NCBI RefSeq assembly: GCF_000969985.1
Contig: NZ_CP009526.1
Location: 2,046,001 to 2,110,000, forward strand
Source of the DNA: Methanosarcina barkeri str. Wiesmoor
Lineage (GTDB): Archaea > Halobacteriota > Methanosarcinia > Methanosarcinales > Methanosarcinaceae
Direction of reading: 5' to 3'
DNA length: 64,000 bases
This document shows, in pieces, positions 1 to 7,817 of the stretch (positions within the stretch are counted from its first letter, which is position 1; every line of letters begins with the position of its first letter). Under the pieces are notes generated by a model. It made no database searches. It had not been told where the DNA came from and saw nothing but the letters and a program-made list of their open reading frames with translations. The position numbers and the translations under genes were made by a program.

Positions 1-1517
1 TCAAACTTTCCGGGTATGCTATTGCTATAGAAGACCATTATTCCGAGAAGTATGGGGAATCGCGGCCCATGGACATTGAATGGGCAAAGGACGGCATAAC
101 AGATGAACTTTTCATAGTGCAGGCAAGACCTGAAACGGTTCAGTCCCAACGGCGTAAAGATATCCTGGAAACCTATGTACTTGAAAAAAGGTCCGAAATC
201 CTTGCAAGGGGAAGGAGCGTAGGCGACAAAATCGCATCCGGAAAAGCTCATGTAATTCCTGATATCTCAGACTTGCCTTCTTTTAAACCAGGAGAAATCC
301 TGATTGCGGATACCACGACTCCAGACTGGGAGCCTGTAATGAAAAACGCGGCTGCGATTGTCACGAACAAAGGAGGACGGACCTGCCATGCAGCGATTGT
401 CAGCCGGGAGCTGGGGATTCCTGCAGTTGTAGGAGCAGGCAATGCAACCGAAGTACTTGAAACAGGCAGGGAAATTACGGTTAGCTGTGCCGAAGGCGAG
501 GAAGGGCTTGTATACGATGGAATTCTTCCTTTTCACAAAGATACCCTGAGCCTGAAAGATATGAAGCGCCCGAAAACCGATATTATGATGAACCTCGGAA
601 ACCCGGAAGAGGCTTTTGGCTTTTCCATGATCCCTAACGACGGAATAGGGCTTGCAAGGCTGGAGTTTATCATTACGAGCTATATCAAGGTCCACCCGAT
701 GGCTCTTGTGCACCCTGAAAAGGTCAAAGACCTTAAAGTTCTTCAGGAAATCGAGCAGCTTACCCGAGGCTACAGAAGAGAAGATTATTTTGTCGAGCAG
801 CTTGCCCAGGGAGTTAGCACCATTGCTGCGGCTTTCTATCCTAAGCCGGTTGTAGTTCGTATGAGCGACTTCAAGACCAATGAGTACGCAAGCCTGCTTG
901 GGGGCAGCTACTTTGAAATGGAGGAAAGCAACCCTATGATAGGGTTCAGGGGAGCTTCCCGCTATTTTGATGAGCGTTACAGGGAAGGATATGCTCTTGA
1001 GTGCAGGGCTATGAAAAAGGTCAGGGACGAAATGGGGCTTACAAACCTTATTCTTATGATTCCTTTCTGCAGAACGGTTGAAGAAGCGCGGAAAGTTATT
1101 GATGAAATGGAAAAAAACGGGCTCAAAAGGGGAGAAAACGGGCTTCAGGTCTATGTAATGTGCGAAATTCCAAACAATGTTCTGCTTATCGACGAATTCA
1201 GTGACTTCTTCGACGGCTTCTCAATAGGTTCAAATGACCTGACCCAGTTGACCCTTGGCGTTGATAGGGATTCCGAACTTCTTGCCGCTGAATTCGATGA
1301 GCGGGACCCAGGGGTTATGAAAATTATGTCAATGGCTGTCCAGGGAGCAAAACGTAATGGAAGACATAGCGGAATTTGCGGACAGGCTCCAAGCGACTTT
1401 CCTGAAATTGCGGAGTTCCTGGTAAAAGAGAAAATAAATTCTATTTCACTTAATCCCGATTCGGTTATGAAAATCACCCTTAAAGTTCTGGAGACTGAAA
1501 AAGAACTTGGAAGGTAG
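1..1517 (+). CDS. ppsA: Phosphoenolpyruvate synthase, C-terminal part
   Basis: The reading frame is open from the window edge, so the start lies outside. PEP synthase makes phosphoenolpyruvate from pyruvate and ATP for gluconeogenesis in the cytoplasm. Seen: the end of the nucleotide-binding domain (PMDIEWAKDG, then LFIVQARPETVQ), the mobile phosphohistidine domain with KGGRTCHAAIVSRELGIPAV (the catalytic His is about 107 residues after the Met at base 69), and the PEP/pyruvate barrel with GIGLARLEFI and the terminal CGQAPSD motif. About 505 residues are present, whereas the family is usually near 800-900. No lesion is visible. A long AT-rich spacer follows. Confidence 0.95.
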   Translation, partial: KLSGYAIAIEDHYSEKYGESRPMDIEWAKDGITDELFIVQARPETVQSQRRKDILETYVLEKRSEILARGRSVGDKIASGKAHVIPDISDLPSFKPGEILIADTTTPDWEPVMKNAAAIVTNKGGRTCHAAIVSRELGIPAVVGAGNATEVLETGREITVSCAEGEEGLVYDGILPFHKDTLSLKDMKRPKTDIMMNLGNPEEAFGFSMIPNDGIGLARLEFIITSYIKVHPMALVHPEKVKDLKVLQEIEQLTRGYRREDYFVEQLAQGVSTIAAAFYPKPVVVRMSDFKTNEYASLLGGSYFEMEESNPMIGFRGASRYFDERYREGYALECRAMKKVRDEMGLTNLILMIPFCRTVEEARKVIDEMEKNGLKRGENGLQVYVMCEIPNNVLLIDEFSDFFDGFSIGSNDLTQLTLGVDRDSELLAAEFDERDPGVMKIMSMAVQGAKRNGRHSGICGQAPSDFPEIAEFLVKEKINSISLNPDSVMKITLKVLETEKELGR

Positions 1518-1840
1518 TGATAAACCAAAAAAGGAATTTGAATGAATAAAAAGCTAAAAAATAGCTATTAAGGTAATGAAAAGTCAAAAAAGAACTAAAA
1601 AATAGAATAGATAGCTGAAAATAAGCTGAGAAGACAGTAAAATGTTAAATAAAAGTTGGAATTTAATTAAAAATATCAAAAAATTAGGAAAATAATAATA
1701 GAAGCTAACAAGAAATCTGGAAAGGAACTTGAAATATAATGAAGTGAGCTGGAAAAACCAGACTAAAATAATTATAAGAAGTATCTGAATAATAGATCGA
1801 TTTAGATCTTATTAAAATAATACAAGTGGGAGAAATTTTA
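1518..1840. other. AT-rich spacer without a gene
   Basis: A purine-rich, A-rich stretch with repeated short words such as aaaaagaa and taaaa. No open frame of note is seen on either strand. The last 20 bases hold the ribosome-binding site (gtgggagaaa) of the next small gene. Confidence 0.6.
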
Positions 1841-1981
1841 ATGCCTTTTTTAAAATATTGCCCGGAGTGCTATTCTAAACTTGAAGATGATCTCTTCGAG
1901 GAATTTCAGTATTGTCCTGTTTGTGGGTACTGGACAAGAAAAGAAACTGCAAGACTTGAACCATTAATAATCATGGAGTGA
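1841..1981 (+). CDS. 46-residue zinc-ribbon protein
   Basis: A short ORF starts with ATG after a purine-rich site (gtgggaga, about 9 bases upstream) and ends TGA. The protein holds two CxxC knuckles, CPEC at residues 7-10 and CPVCG at 25-29, an arrangement typical of treble-clef or zinc-ribbon mini-proteins. Its stop overlaps the ribosome-binding site of a second zinc-ribbon gene that begins 8 bases later, so the two are probably co-transcribed and translationally coupled. The function is not known; a nucleic-acid or protein-binding role is only an inference from the fold. Confidence 0.7.
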   Translation: MPFLKYCPECYSKLEDDLFEEFQYCPVCGYWTRKETARLEPLIIME

Positions 1982-1988
1982 GACTGAA

Positions 1989-2153
1989 ATGTTTGAATCC
2001 TCTGTAGAGTGTGTCCGATGTGGTACACCTCTTAAAAAGCAGGTGATTGGTTCAAATGTGTTTTATTACTGTAGAAAATGCGGGTGTACATCTTCGGTTA
2101 TTTCTGTCAGTACATCATCTCAAAGTGCAACTCGGCCGATAAGTCATTTTTGA
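1989..2153 (+). CDS. 54-residue zinc-ribbon protein
   Basis: This is the second gene of the small zinc-ribbon pair. The Shine-Dalgarno-like ggagtga overlaps the stop of the first gene, and the ATG lies 7 bases after that stop. Two cysteine pairs are seen, CVRC at residues 8-11 and CRKCGC at 28-33, separated by an aromatic strand (VFYYC), and then a Ser/Thr-rich tail. The coupling implies equal expression and perhaps interaction with the 46-residue partner. No known family was recognised with certainty. Confidence 0.7.
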   Translation: MFESSVECVRCGTPLKKQVIGSNVFYYCRKCGCTSSVISVSTSSQSATRPISHF

Positions 2154-2205
2154 AGAGACCTGCATTCAGAAATAACCCTCAATAACTCTCAAAACCGAAG
2201 ATTTA

Positions 2206-2258
2206 AAGCAAAACCATCTCAGGTCAATTAACCAGGTATGATCAGGCCGGTTTTGCTT
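2206..2258 (+). terminator. Possible hairpin terminator after zinc-ribbon pair
   Basis: aagcaaaacc (2206-2215) can pair with ggttttgctt (2249-2258). T-rich sequence follows at once. The position 50-100 bases after the zinc-ribbon operon suits a terminator. Archaeal termination mostly needs only the T tracts, so the hairpin may not be needed. Confidence 0.4.
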
Positions 2259-2262
2259 CATA

Positions 2263-2455
2263 TTTTGTTATTTTGACTTTATATTTTTGTTATTTTGACT
2301 TTATATTCTTGTTATTTTGACTTTATATTTTTGTTATTTTGACTTTATATTCTTGTTATTTTGACTTTATATTCTTGTTATTTTGACTTTATATTCTTGT
2401 TATTCTGACTTTTATATTCTTGTTATTTTGACTTTATATTCTTGTTATTTTGCTT
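2263..2455. repeat. 22-bp tandem repeat, about 8 copies
   Basis: About eight head-to-tail copies of a 22-bp unit with core ttgttattttgactttatat, varying by single T/C changes and one extra T near 2415. The tract is very T-rich. An apparent ORF across its end (2383-2607) is only repeat translation. It may also act as a run of archaeal T-tract terminators. Confidence 0.9.
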
Positions 2456-2590
2456 TCTTTTTATTGAAAAAAGTAAATTCTAATGCAGCCATTACGGACT
2501 GTTCTAATAATCGAACTCAGAAAAATGATGTAAAAATAGAATGTAAAAAGCGATTCTGGAACTTTGTCCCAACTCTCCTGAATCACTGTC

Positions 2591-3180
2591 TTATTTCGTT
2601 AAACTAAATATGTTTTTTAAACCTGCTGAGGTAAGGTTTACTGCAAGCGCTGCAAGCAGAAGTCCCATGAGCTTTGTAAAGACCAGCATTCCATTATATC
2701 CTATGAATTTATGGATTCTTCTTGATAAGAGGAAGATGTACAGGCAGAGAATGAAAGTAAATATGATTGATATGAGGATTATTATTTTATGCTCAATGTT
2801 TTCTGTACTTCCCATCAGGACAATTACCGTGCTAATTTCACCTGGGCCTATAAGAAGAGGCAGACCTATGGGAAATACCCAGATATCTTCACGTTCCTGG
2901 GACTGCGAAATATCTTCTTCAGTAATGCTTTCTCTTGAGATTTTGGCATGCATCATATCAAAGGCAATGCTAAAAAGCAATATCTCTCCTACAACCCTCA
3001 ATGAATCCACACTAATGCTGAACAGTTCAAGTATTATGTTGCTGGTTACTGCAAAAAAGGGCAATTAGACAAGTAAGTGTGACTGATTTTTTTGCAATTT
3101 GATTTTTTTCTTCATGTGTCATCTTGCTGGTCAGGAAGATGAAAGTTACTACTCTGCTGATTGGGCTGATTAATACATCA
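2591..3180 (-). pseudogene. MarC-family membrane protein, frameshifted
   Basis: MarC (UPF0056) proteins are six-helix inner-membrane proteins of uncertain function. The 3' part (2591-3064) encodes 157 residues with family features: FSISVDSLRVVGEILLFSIA, a charged loop with SQSQERED, and LIGPGEISTVIVLMGS. The preceding segment lies in another frame (VLISPISRVVTFIFLTSKM, then THEEKNQIAKKS). The two join properly if one base is removed from a run of six A (plus-strand 3053-3058). No ATG is seen for the upstream part, so the N-terminus is eroded too. A sequencing slip in the homopolymer cannot be excluded. Confidence 0.7.
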
Positions 3181-3450
3181 CTACTTATAACTAAAATTTG
3201 TCTTGTTGCACATCTACTTTCTGGAATTTTATAAAGCTTCTTTTTATCTTTTTTAGATTACGTGCTTGGTCCGAGAATCTATACTTGTATATATTTTAAG
3301 ATTGACAACACATTCGTTTACAGAAGAAATTAAGTGTTTCTTGCAGTTTATTTATAAATACATTACAAAATAGTAACAGCAGTGAACAAATTTAAAGATA
3401 TCCTGAAAGTCAAATTAATTTTAAAGTAAAACATAGATAAATCAGGTAAA
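3181..3450. other. Non-coding spacer
   Basis: AT-rich DNA between the broken marC and a palindromic miniature element. No credible ORF or structured RNA was seen. Confidence 0.5.
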
Positions 3451-3630
3451 GAGCTGATCCCAAAACTCAAAATTACTTCTCTGAATTCTGTATTCCGAAT
3501 AATCAATCAAGTTTCTGATCATGAAAACAATCCTGAAAATTCTTGATGATTAAGAACTAAATGGCTTTTGGGATAAGCTCATTCAGAATACGAGATTCAG
3601 AAAAGTAATTTTGAATTTTGAGATATGCTC
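3451..3630. mobile_element. Palindromic MITE-like element (copy 1)
   Basis: The element begins gagctgatcccaaaactc and ends with the inverted counterpart gaattttgagatatgctc, with arms of about 50 bp that pair over most of their length. A second, internal end (cttttgggataagctc, ending at 3580) suggests that one copy sits inside or beside another. The ends match the terminal repeats of the IS at 5892-6749 (GAGCCTATCCCAAAA). No ORF is present. Related copies lie at 47612-47738 and 48012-48153. Confidence 0.75.
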
Positions 3631-3672
3631 ATTAATAATACCACCTAGTTCTTAAACATATGTTTTGAAGTA

Positions 3673-4164
3673 TTACACAATTTTCGACCTTTTGCCATAT
3701 TGAAAATTTCCAGCAACCGTGCCCCTACTTGCAGAAATTGCCGCGAATCTGGGATCTCCTTCTGTAATTAGCTCTTCTTTATTTACAATGGGACGTCCAG
3801 GGCATCCAAAATCGTTGTCAAAAGTGCAAGTACCCCTGTCACAGTAAACTTCTTCTCCGGGTCTCTTTCCTATTGATGCTTGTTTGCAAACGAAGTTTGA
3901 TCTGCCTATAGCTTGAACTGCATACTTAAAGTCCCTTAAATACTGTTTCTGTAAACTTATTTGATCGGTGCATATGTACCCACCTTGGAAGTACCTACAA
4001 AGTGCTATTGCAACCGGAGATTTCCCACAACCAGTTGGGGCTTCGATTAGTATGTACTTCTTCCCCTCATCTAAAGCGTCTGCAACACCTTTCAACATCT
4101 GGACTTGTTCTGGCCTGATATGATCCATAGGAAAACAAGATAGAATGTCCTCATAAGTGCTCAT
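3673..4164 (-). pseudogene. DinG/XPD-type helicase, N-terminal stump
   Basis: The 163 residues match only the start of an iron-sulfur superfamily 2 helicase. The Walker A motif APTGCGKS lies at about residues 42-49. A cysteine cluster follows (FVCKQ, EVYCDRGTC, FGCPG) as in the FeS domain of XPD/DinG proteins. Full proteins are 600-700 residues, and motifs II to VI are missing. The frame stops shortly after the FeS region and a MITE-like element lies 43 bp beyond, so a deletion or insertion probably removed the rest. The surviving start codon and Walker A give no reason to expect function. Confidence 0.8.
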
Positions 4165-4276
4165 TTCTCATCAAATTTATTTATGAATCTAAACTATATA
4201 AATATGTGAATTCCCTTGTCTAATCGCATTCAATTCTTTGTAACAGTGTGACGTGAAAATATTCGGTAATATCCGA

Positions 4277-5365
4277 TCATTCATCAGGTTTCTCAAAAAG
4301 AGCAGGGTACCTCTCTCTCAATGGTATCTCCAGCTCTTCGTCTAATTCTGTATTGTAAAGTGTTTTTACTCTAGAAAGCTGGTCAACTGATAAGCCTATA
4401 GTCTCAACAAGGTAAGCTTTTTCAAGACAAGCTCCTTCAAGAATAGCCTTACTAAAGTAAGCACATTTAAGAAAAGCCCATTCAAGGTTAGTCTTTCTAA
4501 GGTTAGCATATATTAGGTAAGCAGATGAAAGATTAGCCAATTTAAGGTTAGCTCCATAGAGTTGAGCGAAGATAAGGTTAGTTTTTATAAGGTTAGCATT
4601 TTCAAGGTTAGCATATGAAAGACTAGCTCCTTCAAGATTTGCTCCATCAAGTTTAGCGTATTTAAAGTTAGCCCTTTCAAGGTTAGCTCTATTAAGGTTA
4701 ACCCCTGTGAAATTCGCTCGTTCAAGATTAACCCCATTAAGGTTAACCCCCTCTAAATAAGTTCCATGTAAATCCAAGTAACTAGGCTCTCCAGACTGAA
4801 AAGAATATTTGCGCCTTCCAATGACAGTAAGAACTGCTTGAATATCTGATGATGCCATCGTTTGGGTTTCAACGTTTTCAATTACTTCAACACTGGAATT
4901 CTTTCTAACATAAGCGGTTAAAATCTCCATGATTGGCCAGTAGTCTTTTTCAGACTCTTTTGAGATTCTTTCAAGTGCATATATTCCACCTAAACGAATC
5001 TCCATATTTTCATTTCCTAGCTGATCAACAGCCCTAGTGAAACGTTCAGTTATCTGTCCTTCTCTAGTAGTTGTAAGGTTTCCCCAAGCAAAATAAATAC
5101 CAATCCCAACAGCAACGCCACCAAATATTTGAGCTAATGTAGCACGATAGTTATTTTCCATCTCAGCTAAGTATTTTGGGTTCATAATTCCAAATTGAGC
5201 GACTTGCCAGTGCGGAACATATTGCAGTGCTAAAACCAAAAACACTGCAAAGATAACAACAATTAATAGAGAAGTCTTTGAGTATTGTTTTGCCTTCTCA
5301 GAAATTATAGATAAAGATGGGATCTTAAATTGTTTATATTTTTTAATTACTTCCTTAAAATCCAT
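4277..5365 (-). CDS. Membrane-anchored pentapeptide-repeat protein
   Basis: The protein has 362 residues. Two hydrophobic segments are seen, at about 32-50 (SLLIVVIFAVFLVLALQYV) and 82-97 (IFGGVAVGIGIYFAWG). A helical region follows (REGQITERFTRAVDQLGNEN, GGIYALERI) that is common to a family of prokaryotic two-TM pentapeptide proteins. From about residue 197 to 315 there are some 22 five-residue repeats of the A(N/D)LxX type (GANLEGASLSYANLENANLI), which fold as a right-handed quadrilateral beta-helix. The role is unknown; a membrane-tethered scaffold facing the cytoplasm is inferred. No partner gene adjoins it. Confidence 0.88.
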   Translation of the reverse strand: MDFKEVIKKYKQFKIPSLSIISEKAKQYSKTSLLIVVIFAVFLVLALQYVPHWQVAQFGIMNPKYLAEMENNYRATLAQIFGGVAVGIGIYFAWGNLTTTREGQITERFTRAVDQLGNENMEIRLGGIYALERISKESEKDYWPIMEILTAYVRKNSSVEVIENVETQTMASSDIQAVLTVIGRRKYSFQSGEPSYLDLHGTYLEGVNLNGVNLERANFTGVNLNRANLERANFKYAKLDGANLEGASLSYANLENANLIKTNLIFAQLYGANLKLANLSSAYLIYANLRKTNLEWAFLKCAYFSKAILEGACLEKAYLVETIGLSVDQLSRVKTLYNTELDEELEIPLRERYPALFEKPDE

Positions 5366-5695
5366 ATGCTCTTTCCTTTACCATGAAATGTTTATCTGCC
5401 CTTATTAACTGTAACTAAAATAAACATTATCATTTATACGCAAAGGATTCCCAGATTTAAATAATCTCAGATTGTTAATGTTCGGTCAATCAATTCTCGG
5501 CTGTATTATCTACCCTTGCTTCTTACCCTTAGATCAGTATCAGATTGTGCCCCATATAATCTTTAACAATTTTCTCGGGGGTACTGCGGTTTCATACAGT
5601 TATTTTAATAAAATTATAATTCTGTTTCATAGAAAATTCGATGGTCAATTTGTATCTGATTGATATTATATATTTGAAAATCATATATTTATACT
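5366..5695. other. Spacer; probable promoter for the fragment that follows
   Basis: No credible gene is seen. The last 40 bases (tattatatatttgaaaatc, then atatttatact) are TATA-like and abut the ATG at 5696. Confidence 0.45.
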
Positions 5696-5891
5696 ATGGG
5701 AAAACGAGGTCCAAAACCACGATTTATTGACGTTGCTTGTCCAAACAAAAACTGCAAACTCTATGGTCTTACTAACCAAGGCAATGTTGTTGGAAATGGA
5801 ACTTACATAAGTCGTGGAGAAAAAACAAGAAGATATCTTTGCCGCCATTGCGGTAAAGTATTCAACGACCATACAGACACTTTTTATCATA
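5696..5891 (+). pseudogene. Zinc-finger transposase-like protein, 5' fragment cut by an IS
   Basis: About 65 codons remain: MGKRGPKPRFIDVACPNKNC, then a turn rich in G and T, then YLCRHCGKVFNDHTDTFYH. The two cysteine pairs (CPNKNC and CRHC) resemble the N-terminal zinc finger of IS1/IS1595-type transposases. That assignment rests on memory of such proteins. The frame is cut exactly at 5892, where the terminal repeat of an IS begins. No continuation is visible beyond 6749, so the 3' part is gone. Confidence 0.65.
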
Positions 5892-5895
5892 GAGC

Positions 5896-6381
5896 CTATC
5901 CCAAAAGTTCATTTAATCTAATTATTGCTGCTATCATTACAACTCCTAAATATGATGTCTCTTTAATTTCATATCTCGGAAATACTTTCTTGCATGACTC
6001 TATCCAACTAAAGAACCTTTCTACTACGCTTTTCTTTTTGTATTCTTCCTGATCTACCTTTATTGGTCTTCCTCTCTTCTTATTTTTCCTATTTCTTTTA
6101 TTTACTAGTATATTGGACTTTATTCCTCTTCTCCTGTTATATTTTCTAATTTTAGCTGTATCATACATTGCATCAGCTGTTACTTTGGAAGGCCTGTTAA
6201 CAGGCCTTCCTATAGGTCTTTTTATCTTGAAATTTTTAAGTGTAGGTATATAAAGTGTAGAATCATTTTTATTTGCAGGAACAATGATAATCGAGAGAGG
6301 TAAACCCTGTAAGTCTACTAAAACGCTTATTTTTATTCTTTTTATTTTTTTGTATCCATCGTAGCCGATATTTCCCCTTTT
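5896..6381 (-). CDS. IS transposase orfB (catalytic half, reached by frameshift)
   Basis: This frame is open from the A6 run at 6378-6383 and has no start codon near its beginning, so it is probably translated as an orfA-orfB fusion. It reads IGYDGYKKIKRIKISVLVD, then VTADAMYDTAKI (second catalytic Asp) and SVVERFFSWIESCKK with RYE (catalytic Glu), the DDE order of IS5-family enzymes. Some 161 residues are present and there is no other lesion, so the element may still be active. Confidence 0.82.
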   Translation of the reverse strand, partial: KRGNIGYDGYKKIKRIKISVLVDLQGLPLSIIIVPANKNDSTLYIPTLKNFKIKRPIGRPVNRPSKVTADAMYDTAKIRKYNRRRGIKSNILVNKRNRKNKKRGRPIKVDQEEYKKKSVVERFFSWIESCKKVFPRYEIKETSYLGVVMIAAIIRLNELLG

Positions 6382-6701
6382 TTAGCCGGAATATCCTTTG
6401 TATCAGTAAAGCAATGAGAAAGATCTATTTTCTTCAAGTCGTAACCTTTGTTTAAAAGCTCATTGAAAATCTTCGGATAGATACCATGTTCACACAGATA
6501 TAGATGAAATCTATGAACTGTTGACTTAGATCCATATCTCCTGGGAACGTCTTTCCACGTACAACCAGTCATAACAACGTAAAAAATACCGTTCATTAAC
6601 TTCCTCATATTTGCACGCGGCCTTCCTGTATGTGGTTTCTGTGGAGGAAGATAAGGTTCTATGGAGTTCCATAGAACGTCATCGATTTCACGAAAGGACA
6701 T
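6342..6701 (-). CDS. IS transposase orfA (N-terminal half)
   Basis: The 119-residue product matches the DUF4096-type N-terminal part of IS5-group transposases: LWNSIEPYLPPQ, then TGRPRANMRKLMNGIFYV and GCTWKDVPRRYG. Its end carries the first catalytic region (SHCFTDTKDI). The frame ends soon after a run of six A followed by GGGG (plus-strand 6374-6383). There a -1 shift would enter orfB without loss of residues. The start is 34 bases inside the right terminal repeat, as usual for these elements. Confidence 0.85.
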   Translation of the reverse strand: MSFREIDDVLWNSIEPYLPPQKPHTGRPRANMRKLMNGIFYVVMTGCTWKDVPRRYGSKSTVHRFHLYLCEHGIYPKIFNELLNKGYDLKKIDLSHCFTDTKDIPAKKGEISATMDTKK

Positions 6702-6769
6702 AAAAGTAAATTTATAATTTCAGCATAATATTAATTTTGGGATAGGCTCAAAAAATAAGTAGGTCAAGT

Positions 6770-6985
6770 AGAAAACAAGTAAGTTAAGTAATACATAGTG
6801 AGTTAAGTAATACATAGTGAGTTAAGTAGTAAGTCAATGGATTATAAGGCAAACCTTTCAACTAATACATAGTGAGTTAAGTAATAAGTCACTGAATTCT
6901 AAAGCAAACCTTAAGTCAAGTAATATATAGCGAGTTAAGTAATAAATCAATGAATTCTAAGTCAAACCTTAAATCCATCAAATAA
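6770..6985. repeat. Imperfect direct repeats of about 60-70 bp
   Basis: Three or more degenerate copies of a unit with agttaagtaata, then agtcaatgaattctaa and gcaaacctt (copies near 6808, 6868 and 6925), preceded by short aataca-tagtgagttaag repeats. This AT-rich tract lies between the IS and the next small gene. It shows no coding potential. Confidence 0.7.
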
Positions 6986-7029
6986 AATATAAACGAATCC
7001 AAATCTGGATAAGTATCGGCTGTGATTTC

Positions 7030-7230
7030 ATGAATGGGGAAAAAATCGAGAAAAAGCTATTTGAAGAACTCAATTTTATCAAAAAGCAACTTGGGGAAAT
7101 TAAGGAGCATATGGTGGATATAGACAGCCTGCTCACTGCAGAAGAAAAAGAACTGGTACTTAGAAGTTTTGAAAATGAGGCAAGAGGAAAACTAGTACCT
7201 TTAAACCGGTTGGAGGAAATCAGGCTTTAA
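7030..7230 (+). CDS. Small antitoxin-like protein, 66 residues, no toxin partner
   Basis: An N-terminal amphipathic helix (KLFEELNFIKKQLGEIKEHM) is followed by a pattern seen in archaeal RelB/VapB-like antitoxins: DSLLTAEEKELVLRSFENEA, then GKLVPLNRLEEIRL. Such antitoxins usually overlap a RelE-type toxin gene by a few bases. Here no ORF follows for 580 bp, so it is an orphan or the toxin was lost. The codon use and ATG start are credible. The family call is by pattern only. Confidence 0.6.
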   Translation: MNGEKIEKKLFEELNFIKKQLGEIKEHMVDIDSLLTAEEKELVLRSFENEARGKLVPLNRLEEIRL

Positions 7231-7817
7231 AATAGATAAAACTTAGATTCGGCAGGTTAACGCAACTAGATATATATATTATCATATTTCTCTCCCATGA
7301 GACTCAATATTTTCCAGTGAATTTTTTCCATATTCAGTATTTCTGACTTTGTTTTCCATTTTTTCTGCGTTATAAGTTCTGTAATTACCTGAAACTTGAA
7401 AAATATATATTTCATTGTCGTTTTTTTGTTGATTTTCCTTTTTTACTGTTTCACGTTTTTTAATGATTTTCAAATCTATTTTTTCAAACACGACTGAAGG
7501 GAAATCTGCAATCCATTTTTTGCTGCTTTTAATGCATCTTCTTCACAGAAAAAGGATTCAAGTAATTATTTGCTACTACTATTCCTAACTTATTTTTCTG
7601 TCATACTCAATGCTGATTATTTTCATTATTGATTACTACGAATATTGTTCTCGTACATAATGCTGAACAGAAACCGTATAACAGGCGCCCGCACAGGAAA
7701 TCTCATATATAGGTCGTCTTGGCCTTACCTGAAGGAGAGCTCTCCAAAACATTACTCATACTGCCTTTTATCTGGGATTTTTTGATTTTATCTGAAGTAA
7801 ATTAAGAGGAATCGATA
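7231..7817. other. Spacer before the HAD phosphatase gene
   Basis: AT-rich. A 69-codon frame on the minus strand (7282-7491) is Lys/Asn-rich and lacks a recognisable motif, so it is not called. The last bases hold the ribosome-binding site aagaggaatc for the ATG at 7818. Confidence 0.45.

Larger units (their letters stand above)
5892..6749 (-). mobile_element. IS5-family (IS427-like) insertion sequence
   Basis: 858 bp bounded by perfect 15-bp inverted repeats, GAGCCTATCCCAAAA at 5892-5906 and its complement at 6735-6749. It carries two overlapping minus-strand frames that together make one DDE transposase. The orfB stop lies inside the left terminal repeat. No target-site duplication is evident in the flanks. 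The same end sequence recurs in three palindromic elements in this window. Confidence 0.88.

Noticed and set aside
2383-2607. 74-codon frame at the end of the 22-bp repeat
   Set aside because: Mostly translation of the repeat (SCYSDFYILVIL), with no ribosome-binding site.
2610-3068. Plus-strand frame of 152 codons over marC
   Set aside because: The minus strand carries MarC family features; the plus-strand text is composition-driven.
7282-7491. 69-codon Lys/Asn-rich minus-strand frame
   Set aside because: No motif and no credible start; kept only as part of the spacer.
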